A stretch of DNA of 13,504 bases from Gallionellales bacterium UBA7399 (GTDB lineage: Bacteria > Pseudomonadota > Gammaproteobacteria > Burkholderiales > Gallionellaceae): assembly GCA_002470125.1 (NCBI GenBank), contig DKNB01000058.1:207-13710 (forward strand), written 5' to 3'. The notes under the pieces were generated by a model. The model had not been told where the DNA came from. It made no database searches and saw nothing but the letters and a program-made list of their open reading frames with translations. Below are positions 6,184 through 12,413 of this stretch, piece after piece (the first letter of the stretch is position 1; every line of letters starts with the position of its first letter). The translations under genes and the position numbers were made by a program.

Positions 6184-7557
6184 ATGATCATCAAATCAAT
6201 CACAGCCAATGGAAGTCATGTATTTAGCGTAAGCGAGCTGACCTTAACGGCGAAACAGACACTAGAGAATGGCTTGCCACTCCTGTGGGTGCGCGGGGAA
6301 ATATCAAATTTTGTCTGTGCCGCCTCCATGCATTGGTATTTTTCCCTAAAAGACAAGCACGCACAGGTGCGCTGCGTTATGTTTTGTCACAAAAACAAGT
6401 ATCTCGATTGGTTACCCAGCAATGGCATGCAGGTAGAGGTTTTGGCTCTAGCCACTCTATATGAAGCTCGTGGAGAATTTCAATTAACGCTAGAAAAAAT
6501 ATGTCCAGCTGGGTTTGGCTTGCTGCACGACGCCTTCGAGGCCCTTAAGCGAAAACTTGAAGCTGAGGGGCTGTTTGATTCTGCACGAAAAAGATTGCTA
6601 CCATCTTACCCAGCGCAAATTGGTATCATTACCTCTCCACAAGCGGCCGCCCTAAGAGATGTATTAATCACTCTGTCCAAACGCATGCCGGGGATACCCG
6701 TCATCCTGTATCCAACCCCAGTTCAAGGGGGTGGGGCAGCACAACAAATCGCTCAAACCATAAAGTTGGTCAACGAGCGTGCAGAATGCGACGTACTCAT
6801 AATCTGTCGTGGCGGTGGAAGTATTGAGGATTTATGGGCCTTCAATGAAGAAGTTGTAATCCGTGCCATCTGCGCTAGTCGTATTTTAACGGTGAGCGGC
6901 ATTGGTCATGAAACCGATTCAACCATTTCTGATTTTGTTGTTGACCAGCGTGCTGCCACGCCCACCGCAGCAGCACAACTCATTACACCGGAGCGTCAAC
7001 ATTTATTACAGCGCACACAACATTTTTCTCAACGATTAGTGCGGGGGCAGCAGCGCCAACTAGAGCGCTTATCGCAGCAATTAGATTACCTACAGCTTCG
7101 TCTGACACGTCCAGCGGAACAAGTGCACAAGAGAATACAACTTCTTGGTCACCTGCAACAACGACTGCGAATGGCATTACGGCACACCTTGCAAGAGCAG
7201 CAATGGCTCTGGCAATCATTACAGCAACGCCTACCCACACCACTATTAAATATTCAAATATGTAGCGCACATAACAGAAGGATTGCTCGTCATTTACTGG
7301 AGACCACACAGCGCATAATGGAGCGCCATCACTCACATTTAAACAATCTACAGCAACACCTAGATCATCTCGATCCACAGCAAGTTTTGGCGCGTGGATA
7401 TAGCATGGTAAGCGATGTAGATGGGAAAATTGTCTTGGCCAGCTCTGGCTTAACCATAGGCGCACATCTTGATATTACTTTTGCGCAAGGTCGAGCATAC
7501 GTAGAAATAAAAGAGAAATTCACAGATAAGCATGCAAATATAAGCACGCACGTATAA
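6184..7557 (+). CDS. xseA: Exodeoxyribonuclease VII large subunit
   Basis: Catalytic subunit of exonuclease VII, which degrades single-stranded DNA from both ends in DNA repair; cytoplasmic, in complex with the small subunit XseB. The 457-residue protein has the N-terminal OB-fold (about residues 12-110: FSVSELT, LWVRGEISNF, HWYFSLKD, RCVMF, GEFQL). The nuclease domain follows with GIITSPQAAALRDV (147-160), RGGGSIEDLWAFNEE (209-223) and SGIGHETDSTISDF (238-251). A long Gln- and Arg-rich region from about 270 to 400 is likely coiled coil and binds XseB. The tail holds LARGYSMV. ATG at 6184 is preceded by a weak ACGAG ribosome site. xseB is not in the window, which is normal in many genomes. 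Confidence 0.96.
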   Translation: MIIKSITANGSHVFSVSELTLTAKQTLENGLPLLWVRGEISNFVCAASMHWYFSLKDKHAQVRCVMFCHKNKYLDWLPSNGMQVEVLALATLYEARGEFQLTLEKICPAGFGLLHDAFEALKRKLEAEGLFDSARKRLLPSYPAQIGIITSPQAAALRDVLITLSKRMPGIPVILYPTPVQGGGAAQQIAQTIKLVNERAECDVLIICRGGGSIEDLWAFNEEVVIRAICASRILTVSGIGHETDSTISDFVVDQRAATPTAAAQLITPERQHLLQRTQHFSQRLVRGQQRQLERLSQQLDYLQLRLTRPAEQVHKRIQLLGHLQQRLRMALRHTLQEQQWLWQSLQQRLPTPLLNIQICSAHNRRIARHLLETTQRIMERHHSHLNNLQQHLDHLDPQQVLARGYSMVSDVDGKIVLASSGLTIGAHLDITFAQGRAYVEIKEKFTDKHANISTHV

Positions 7558-7650
7558 GGCACAGGAATGTAACCAATTAAAAATAAACGTATTTCATAAT
7601 AAAATGCCAAAAATACCGCATATTGAATAATCCGGTCAGCCGGCTACAAG

Positions 7651-7680
7651 TTGATTAAATGAACGGTTTTAGGGTAAAAT
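7651..7680 (+). promoter_or_regulatory. Sigma70-type promoter of rpmB-rpmG
   Basis: TTGATT (7651-7656) and TAAAAT (7675-7680) are separated by 18 bases, close to the -35/-10 consensus. Transcription would begin near 7687, leaving a leader of about 30 bases before rpmB. It lies about 95 bases after xseA, so the ribosomal-protein pair is probably transcribed on its own. Confidence 0.65.
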
Positions 7681-7715
7681 CGACCTTTAATTGTAAACAA
7701 GCTAGGGAAATAATT

Positions 7716-7952
7716 ATGGCTCGCGTCTGTCAGGTAACGGGGAAGCGCCCGATGGTTGGGAATAACGTATCTCACGCCAACAACAAAACAAAGCGTCGTT
7801 TTTTGCCAAATTTGCAACGTCGTCGCCTGTGGGTTGAAACCGAAAATCGCTGGGTATCCTTGCGTCTTACCAATGCCGGATTACGCACAATTGATAAGAA
7901 CGGTATCGATGCAGTGCTCTTTGAGATGCGTGCACGTGGTGAAAATATTTAA
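7716..7952 (+). CDS. rpmB: 50S ribosomal protein L28 (bL28)
   Basis: Large-subunit ribosomal protein. The 78-residue product begins MARVCQVTGKRPMVGNNVSH and continues with KTKRRFLPNLQRRRLWVE, matching the E. coli L28 pattern at the same length. It ends with KNGIDAVLFEMRARGENI. An in-frame ATG at 7659 would add 19 residues, but that codon falls within the promoter spacer, and ATG at 7716 gives the conserved MARVCQVTGK start with AGGG as ribosome site. It is followed by rpmG after 14 bases, the standard rpmB-rpmG pair. Confidence 0.97.
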   Translation: MARVCQVTGKRPMVGNNVSHANNKTKRRFLPNLQRRRLWVETENRWVSLRLTNAGLRTIDKNGIDAVLFEMRARGENI

Positions 7953-7966
7953 GAGGGTTAAAAAAA

Positions 7967-8122
7967 ATGCGTGAAAAAATTAAACTCGAGTCCAGCGCTG
8001 GCACTGGTCACTTTTACACAACAGATAAAAATAAGCGCACCACACCAGAGAAGCTTGAAATCAAAAAATTTGATCCAGTTGTGCGCAAACACGTACTCTA
8101 CAAGGAAACAAAACTCAAGTAA
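7967..8122 (+). CDS. rpmG: 50S ribosomal protein L33 (bL33), Cys-free type
   Basis: Large-subunit ribosomal protein of 51 residues, beginning MREKIKLESSAGTGHFYTT and including KNKRTTPEKLEIKKFDP and the end HVLYKETKLK. It matches bL33 closely. It lacks the two CxxC pairs of zinc-binding L33 forms, like the E. coli protein. AGGG nine bases before the ATG is the likely ribosome site. Because it is so short, a different frame over the same DNA (7971-8168) gives a longer but false open frame. It ends 36 bases from the convergent desaturase gene. Confidence 0.96.
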   Translation: MREKIKLESSAGTGHFYTTDKNKRTTPEKLEIKKFDPVVRKHVLYKETKLK

Positions 8123-8129
8123 AAATATA

Positions 8130-8149
8130 GGTGTGGCCTTGCCGCCACC
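8130..8149 (-). terminator. Terminator of the desaturase gene; hairpin shared by both convergent transcripts
   Basis: On the minus strand, GGTG...GGC pairs with GCC...CACC with an internal mismatch (seven pairs in all), followed by TATATTTTTACT, a T-rich tract typical of intrinsic termination. It sits in the 36-base gap between the convergent rpmG and desaturase stops. In the rpmG direction the following bases are less T-rich, so it may also stop rpmG transcription but less well. Confidence 0.5.
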
Positions 8150-8158
8150 CTGTCATTG

Positions 8159-9325
8159 TTATGCGTAACAGCGTAGCCTTCTAGAGAATTCCCGCAACAC
8201 CGCAACACCACTACCTTCCGCCCTATGACACCAATCCTCTAATTGCTGTACCAATTGGTCTTTGGTATCCGACGATTCATGCCAAATAGAAACCAACTCT
8301 TGGCGCAGAGTGTAGGTCATCTGCAGAATAGCGCTGGACTTAATCACCACATTAAGTTTTATTTTTTGCTGCTCTGTCAAGAGCCTCTCATCCAAATGCA
8401 GCCAGTGCCTGATACGCGCCACATCAATCTTATCTAAAGTCACCAATTGAAGACGGGCCATTTCTGCAGCATATATATTTTTTAATAATTTTGCATATCT
8501 GGCGGCCACCTCATAGCGATTAGCTATGACAGCATGCAATGTCTCCAGATCACATGATGCCTTGGCTTCAATGAGGATCACTCGTGGAGGGCGCCTCTTG
8601 ACCTTTGCCATTCCAAGTGCCTGAAGCACACATATATAAAACCAGCCGATATCAATCTCGTACCATTTATTGGATAGTTTTGCAGATGACGCGTATGTAT
8701 GGTGATTGTTATGCAATTCCTCACCTCCAATAAAGATGCCCCACGGTACGATATTAGTGGATGCGTCTTCTGTGTGAAAATTTCGATAGCCCCAATAATG
8801 CCCAATGCCATTAACAATTCCAGCCGCATTAATGGGTATCCAAGCCATCTGCGCAGCCCATATTGTCAAGCCAATCGGGCCAAACAAGAGCACGTCAAGC
8901 ATAAGCATAAGCACAATACCTAATTCGCTCCGTCCGCTATAAATATTACTTTCCAACCAATCATCTGGTGTGCCGTGGCCATATGTTGCCAATGTCTCTA
9001 GGTTCCTTGCTTCTTGTTGATAGAGGGCGGCACCCTCCAGCAAAACCTTCTTGATGCCCAAAACTATTGGACTATGCGGATCATCAGCCGTCTCACATTT
9101 GGCGTGGTGCTTTCGATGAATCGCAACCCACTCTTTTGTAATAATCGCAGTGGTTAGCCACAACCAAAATCGAAAGAAGTGACTGGGGATGGCGTGTAGA
9201 CTTAAGGCTCGGTGTGCCTGATGGCGATGCAAAAAAATAGTAACGGATGCAATGGTAATCTGAGTCAAGATTAATGCAACTATCACATAACCCCACCATG
9301 GCAAGTCAATCAAGCCTAAAAACAT
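8159..9325 (-). CDS. Membrane fatty acid desaturase with C-terminal extension
   Basis: A 388-residue integral-membrane di-iron desaturase of the acyl-CoA/acyl-lipid (DesA/OLE1-like) family, expected to place a double bond in fatty-acyl chains using O2. The three His boxes are intact: HRHQAH at residues 33-38, HRKHH at 70-74 and HNNHH at 205-209; GHYWGYRNFHTEDAS (175-189) is also conserved. Hydrophobic segments lie at about 10-31, 50-62, 135-155 and 155-172. From about residue 245 on, roughly 140 residues are soluble, helical and charged, beyond the usual catalytic core; their role is unknown to me. A strong GGAGG ribosome site is seven to nine bases before the ATG. It follows the STAS-like gene on the same strand; the electron donor is not encoded here. 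Confidence 0.92.
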   Translation of the reverse strand: MFLGLIDLPWWGYVIVALILTQITIASVTIFLHRHQAHRALSLHAIPSHFFRFWLWLTTAIITKEWVAIHRKHHAKCETADDPHSPIVLGIKKVLLEGAALYQQEARNLETLATYGHGTPDDWLESNIYSGRSELGIVLMLMLDVLLFGPIGLTIWAAQMAWIPINAAGIVNGIGHYWGYRNFHTEDASTNIVPWGIFIGGEELHNNHHTYASSAKLSNKWYEIDIGWFYICVLQALGMAKVKRRPPRVILIEAKASCDLETLHAVIANRYEVAARYAKLLKNIYAAEMARLQLVTLDKIDVARIRHWLHLDERLLTEQQKIKLNVVIKSSAILQMTYTLRQELVSIWHESSDTKDQLVQQLEDWCHRAEGSGVAVLREFSRRLRCYA

Positions 9326-9360
9326 TTACCGCCCTCCACGAAAAGTAAAATTCAAAACCA

Positions 9361-9402
9361 ATCTTGAATGCATAGGTCGATCATCCCGACACAAACCAAG
9401 AT
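9361..9402 (-). other. Nested inverted repeat between the STAS-like and desaturase genes
   Basis: On the minus strand ATCTTG pairs with CAAGAT across a 30-base loop that contains its own GTCG/CGAC stem (9376-9390). The sequence after it, TGGTTTTGAATTTT, is fairly T-rich. It lies right after the STAS-like stop and could be a weak terminator or leader structure for the desaturase. The stems are short. Confidence 0.25.
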
Positions 9403-9404
9403 CA

Positions 9405-9752
9405 TTAAATCATCGCCCAGGCTTTGGCGTCCTTGTAGGCAGAGAAAACTTGTACATCTGCATCCACAAATATACGCGACAGCCAGGCCTGCCATGTGAT
9501 CCACTGATCATCAGTAACCACCGCAATTTTTTTAAAATCATGCAGATGCTCACGATTAAAGAATCGCACTTCCTCCCACGCCACATCCACCGTATAGCCA
9601 AGCATATCTCTCAGATCAAGCAATAGGTTGGTTGCACTAGACGACCTAAGCATATCTAGCGCGCGTTCCTCAAATTGATTAAAGTCAGCTAGGGTAAACT
9701 CGCCCAACACTGCAACATCAAGCAAGGTTGTGGTCTGCTCTATTGCGATCAT
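9405..9752 (-). CDS. SpoIIAA-like (STAS fold) protein
   Basis: A 115-residue protein resembling the SpoIIAA-like/STAS family of small cytoplasmic proteins, possibly lipid- or protein-binding. Features are an N-terminal strand pair ending VLGEFTLADFNQFE (residues 15-28), the core strand NLLLDLRDM (42-50), and DVAWEEVRFFNREHLHDFKKIAVVTDDQWITW as a continuing segment (56-87). The tail AYKDAKAWAM is typical. The family has no agreed biochemical role, and no anti-sigma factor or kinase partner is nearby, so I do not assign sigma-factor control. A GGAGG ribosome site (9761-9765) lies eight bases before the ATG. A TATAAA in the 67-base gap upstream could be part of its own promoter, without a good -35. 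Confidence 0.8.
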   Translation of the reverse strand: MIAIEQTTTLLDVAVLGEFTLADFNQFEERALDMLRSSSATNLLLDLRDMLGYTVDVAWEEVRFFNREHLHDFKKIAVVTDDQWITWQAWLSRIFVDADVQVFSAYKDAKAWAMI

Positions 9753-9819
9753 AGCTCAATCCTCCACTAATTAATTTATACGCTACACTTAAATTGACTC
9801 CAGATCGCATTCCAAATAC

Positions 9820-10935
9820 CTACACACCTCCACCCAGATAAGGATCAAGCTGGCGTCGTATAAATTTATGAAAATGCAGCAAACCGTCCTCGGTCGGAGA
9901 TTGATATGGCCCAAACTCTTCGATGCCGTTCTCATGTAGCCACTTGCGTCCCTGATGCATCTTCAAACAGATCTTATCATCTTCAAGCGCAGTTTCACGG
10001 TAGGCCGCCTTTTCCGCCTCAACGAAATCACGTTCGAACAATACTATATCTTCAGGGTAATAAAATTCCACGATATTCGTGCAAGAATTAGCCCCTCGCG
10101 GGATGACGGTACTGACTATCAGTGTATTGGGGTACCATTCAACCATAACATTTGGATAGTAGGTCAGCCAGATCGCGCCATACTTTGGCAAGACGCCATT
10201 GTTGTAGCGCAGCACCTGCTCCTGCCACTTTCCATAAACAGAGCTCCCGGCCTTCCGGAGGCCCTGATCAATGCCCACAGCCTGTATGCTGTACCAATCA
10301 CCGAACTCCCAACGTAGATCATCGCAGTTAACAAATTTACCCAACCCAGGATGAAATGGTGCAACATGGTAGTCTTCTTGATACACCTCAATGAAGGTCT
10401 TCCAATTAAACGCATATTCATCAATCTCCACGCGATCAAGCTGATGATTTGAAAAATCAAACTCCTTGAATATTGGAATATTCATTAAGTCTTTAGCAAC
10501 ATCACGCTTACCCGCGAATTGCAAGCCATTCCAGTGTTGCAATGAAGTCTGTTTTAGATGTAGGCAAGGATTTTGAGGGAACCGTGGCGCGCCCAGCAGT
10601 TGACCGTTCATCTGATACGTCCAGCGATGCAATGGGCACACAATATGTTTTGCGCTACCGCGCCCCTCTAGCATGGTAGCTTGACGATGGCGGCAGATAT
10701 TGGAAAGTAGCTGCACTCCACCTTCATTGCGAACCAGCATCTTGGCGTTATCCATCCAACTCAAAACATGATAATCACCAACGTTTGGCACCAACAGCTC
10801 GTGCCCAACATACCCAGGCCCGCTGTCGAATAGCACACGCTGCTCAATCTCCAAGATCTTTGGATCAAAATACCAACACAGCGGGGGCTGTCTGTGCACT
10901 TTAGTTGGATTGTAAAAATCAGCAATCTCAGTCAC
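9820..10935 (-). CDS. Rieske non-heme iron oxygenase, alpha subunit type (GTG start)
   Basis: A 371-residue Rieske-type oxygenase. The [2Fe-2S] site is Cys81-x-His83 and Cys100-x2-His103 (CRHRQATML and CPLHRWTY). The catalytic domain has NWKTFIEVYQEDYHVAPFH (residues 177-195), giving His190 and His195 as iron ligands. The third carboxylate is probably in LEDD (317-320). At the position of the usual bridging Asp (three before the first iron His) there is Glu187, as in carnitine oxygenase CntA. Such enzymes hydroxylate or demethylate organic substrates with O2 and need a reductase, which is not encoded nearby. The substrate is unknown. The start is GTG at 10935, with AAGGA ten bases upstream; no earlier in-frame start codon lies near it. 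It is first of three same-strand genes. Confidence 0.9.
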   Translation of the reverse strand: MTEIADFYNPTKVHRQPPLCWYFDPKILEIEQRVLFDSGPGYVGHELLVPNVGDYHVLSWMDNAKMLVRNEGGVQLLSNICRHRQATMLEGRGSAKHIVCPLHRWTYQMNGQLLGAPRFPQNPCLHLKQTSLQHWNGLQFAGKRDVAKDLMNIPIFKEFDFSNHQLDRVEIDEYAFNWKTFIEVYQEDYHVAPFHPGLGKFVNCDDLRWEFGDWYSIQAVGIDQGLRKAGSSVYGKWQEQVLRYNNGVLPKYGAIWLTYYPNVMVEWYPNTLIVSTVIPRGANSCTNIVEFYYPEDIVLFERDFVEAEKAAYRETALEDDKICLKMHQGRKWLHENGIEEFGPYQSPTEDGLLHFHKFIRRQLDPYLGGGV

Positions 10936-11005
10936 ACCAACACATTCCTTATAAAATTAAGCACGCCAGAAGATCCAATCTCCTATTGTCCCCCAAAATA
11001 ACAAG

Positions 11006-11036
11006 GGTGGGCAACAGCAAGCGAATCGCACCCACC
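11006..11036. repeat. GC-rich nested hairpin in the Rieske-pstS gap
   Basis: GGTGGG pairs perfectly with CCCACC across a 19-base loop, and the loop itself contains GCG-AAT-CGC (11021-11029). It is about 70 bases upstream of the Rieske start. It is not directly followed by a T-run on either strand, so it is not a clear terminator; it may be a leader structure of the Rieske transcript, a small RNA part or an operator. Confidence 0.35.
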
Positions 11037-11186
11037 AATTAGAGGGGCTTTATTTTTGATTAACCACTTGGGCTGCCCTTATGCTGTCAATGGAGCCGCT
11101 AAGTCGTATGCACCCCCCATCAACCCAGAGTTGCAATTAAATCAAAGCAACCAATGACATCCATCCTTAATTATTTAACCGAGTTC

Positions 11187-11220
11187 GTGTAATAATTTTG
11201 TAACAAAAAACCATTACAAT
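11187..11220 (+). promoter_or_regulatory. PhoB-dependent promoter of pstS (Pho box plus -10)
   Basis: Two seven-base repeats, GTGTAAT (11187-11193) and TTGTAAC (11198-11204), are separated by four AT bases (AATT), giving the 11-base period of PhoB binding sites. The repeats resemble the CTGTCAT/CTGTAAC type. A -10 element TACAAT (11215-11220) starts exactly ten bases after the box, the spacing known for Pho promoters, in which the box replaces the -35. No good -35 is present otherwise. Transcription would start near 11227, with a leader of about 55 bases. The placement before pstS makes PhoB control very likely. Confidence 0.75.
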
Positions 11221-11282
11221 CCTTCTCGGAAAGACGTTATCCGCCAATATTTAACATAATATATTGAAAATAAAAGGATTAT

Positions 11283-12332
11283 ATGAATAAAATAAAATCG
11301 TTACTGTGTGTATTCTGGCTTGCTGCCTCCTCGTTGTTATCGGTTGGCGTTGCCGCTACCAATCTGACTGGCGCAGGCGCCACATTCCCCTACCCAATTT
11401 ATGCAAAATGGGCAGACACCTACAAAACGCAAACTGGCATCGCCCTAAACTATCAATCTATCGGCTCTGGCGGTGGCATCAAACAAATTATTGCCAAAAC
11501 AGTTGATTTCGGCGCCTCAGACATGCCACTGGAAATCAAAGAGCTAGACAAGAATGGACTAATGCAGTTTCCGGCGGTAATAGGTGGGGTGGTGCCCGTT
11601 ATTAACATAGCAGGTATCGCAACCGGTCAGCTCAGACTGGACGGGAAAGTATTAGCTGATATTTTCCTTGGGAAGATTACAAAATGGAATGATCCGGCAC
11701 TATTGGCACTAAATACTACGGTCAAGTTGCCCGATGAAACTATCACCGTAATCCATCGTTCCGATGGCTCTGGAACCACATTTGTTTTTACAAATTATCT
11801 ATCCAAAATAAGCCCGTCATGGAAATCAACGGTGGGTGAGGGTACCGCCGTCTCTTGGAAGGTCGGCACTGGTGGAAAGGGTAACGAAGGTGTTGCCTCT
11901 TACGTGCAGCGCATAAAAAATTCTATCGGTTACGTTGAGTACGCCTACGCACTACAAAACAAAATGGCCTACACGCAGCTAAAGAATCAGAGCGGTCAGT
12001 TTGTTAAGCCAGACGATGCTTCGTTCAAGGCCGCTGCCACCCACGCCAACTGGGAAAGCGCACCTGGCTTTTACGAACTACTAACCAACGAGCCCGGTAA
12101 GGAAAGCTGGCCCATTACGGGCGCCACCTTTATCTTGATGCACAAGGTACAGAACAAGCCAGAAACGGCCAAGGAGGTGCTTAAATTCTTTGATTGGGCC
12201 TACAGCAACGGTGGGGGGATGGCGGAAGCCCTAGACTACGTACCAATCCCTGAAACACTTCAGAAGCTGGTACGTGCCGCATGGAAATCACAACTAAAAG
12301 ACAGTAAGGGCAAGGCTATTGAAATGAGATAA
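11283..12332 (+). CDS. pstS: Phosphate ABC transporter, phosphate-binding protein PstS
   Basis: Periplasmic phosphate-binding protein of the high-affinity Pst uptake system. The 349-residue precursor has a signal peptide (MNKIK, hydrophobic core to about 21, cleavage probably after VAA at residue 25). The mature protein begins TNLTGAGATFPYP. Phosphate-site segments are GAGATFPYP (30-38), SIGSGGGI (59-66), DFGASD (75-80) and HRSDGSGTT (158-166). The length is close to E. coli PstS (346 residues). A clear AAGGA ribosome site is five bases upstream of the ATG. It is first in the pst operon, behind a Pho box, and is separated from pstC by 81 bases with a hairpin. No lipobox cysteine is present, so it is a soluble periplasmic form. 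Confidence 0.97.
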   Translation: MNKIKSLLCVFWLAASSLLSVGVAATNLTGAGATFPYPIYAKWADTYKTQTGIALNYQSIGSGGGIKQIIAKTVDFGASDMPLEIKELDKNGLMQFPAVIGGVVPVINIAGIATGQLRLDGKVLADIFLGKITKWNDPALLALNTTVKLPDETITVIHRSDGSGTTFVFTNYLSKISPSWKSTVGEGTAVSWKVGTGGKGNEGVASYVQRIKNSIGYVEYAYALQNKMAYTQLKNQSGQFVKPDDASFKAAATHANWESAPGFYELLTNEPGKESWPITGATFILMHKVQNKPETAKEVLKFFDWAYSNGGGMAEALDYVPIPETLQKLVRAAWKSQLKDSKGKAIEMR

Positions 12333-12361
12333 CATACGCAAACACAATTTATTAATTGCAC

Positions 12362-12375
12362 GGAGATTCGTCTCC
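12362..12375 (+). other. UUCG-loop hairpin between pstS and pstC
   Basis: GGAGA-TTCG-TCTCC: five perfect pairs closed by a TTCG tetraloop, 30 bases after the pstS stop. There is no T-run after it, so it should not fully terminate. Such hairpins can protect the upstream message from 3' exonucleases and let the binding protein be made in excess over the permease; that role here is inferred. Confidence 0.45.
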
Positions 12376-12413
12376 ACTGCCTCAATAAGTCAGCAGCGCA
12401 TTCCAAGTAAACT

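Larger units (their letters stand above)
10936..11282. other. Divergent intergenic region between the Rieske gene and pstS
   Basis: About 347 bases without a gene, between divergently read genes. The pstS side holds a Pho box and -10 element (listed separately), an AT-rich leader and an AAGGA ribosome site. The Rieske side has only weak promoter-like matches, such as TTGGAT followed 18 bases later by TTATAA on the minus strand, very close to the GTG start. The middle holds a GC-rich hairpin (11006-11036) and a small GGGC-T-GCCC repeat at 11070-11078. Confidence 0.5.

Noticed and set aside
6983..7465. 160-residue minus-strand open frame inside xseA
   Set aside because: It is antisense to the conserved xseA C-terminal region, has low-complexity content and no family signature.
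7632..7643. CCGG-TCAG-CCGG hairpin after xseA as a terminator
   Set aside because: The stem is only four pairs and no T-run follows, so I could not support termination.
7971..8168. 65-residue plus-strand open frame after rpmB
   Set aside because: It is out of frame with the real rpmG (7967-8122), whose product is a clear L33; the 65-residue sequence has no recognisable features.
11040..11060. T-rich stretch GGGGCTTTATTTTTG as a terminator tail
   Set aside because: It is about 17 bases beyond the nearest hairpin, too far for an intrinsic terminator, and no gene reads toward it on the plus strand.
11085..11091. CTGTCAA as a possible Pho half-site at the pstS promoter
   Set aside because: It lacks a second repeat 11 bases later and is about 100 bases upstream of the box with correct spacing.
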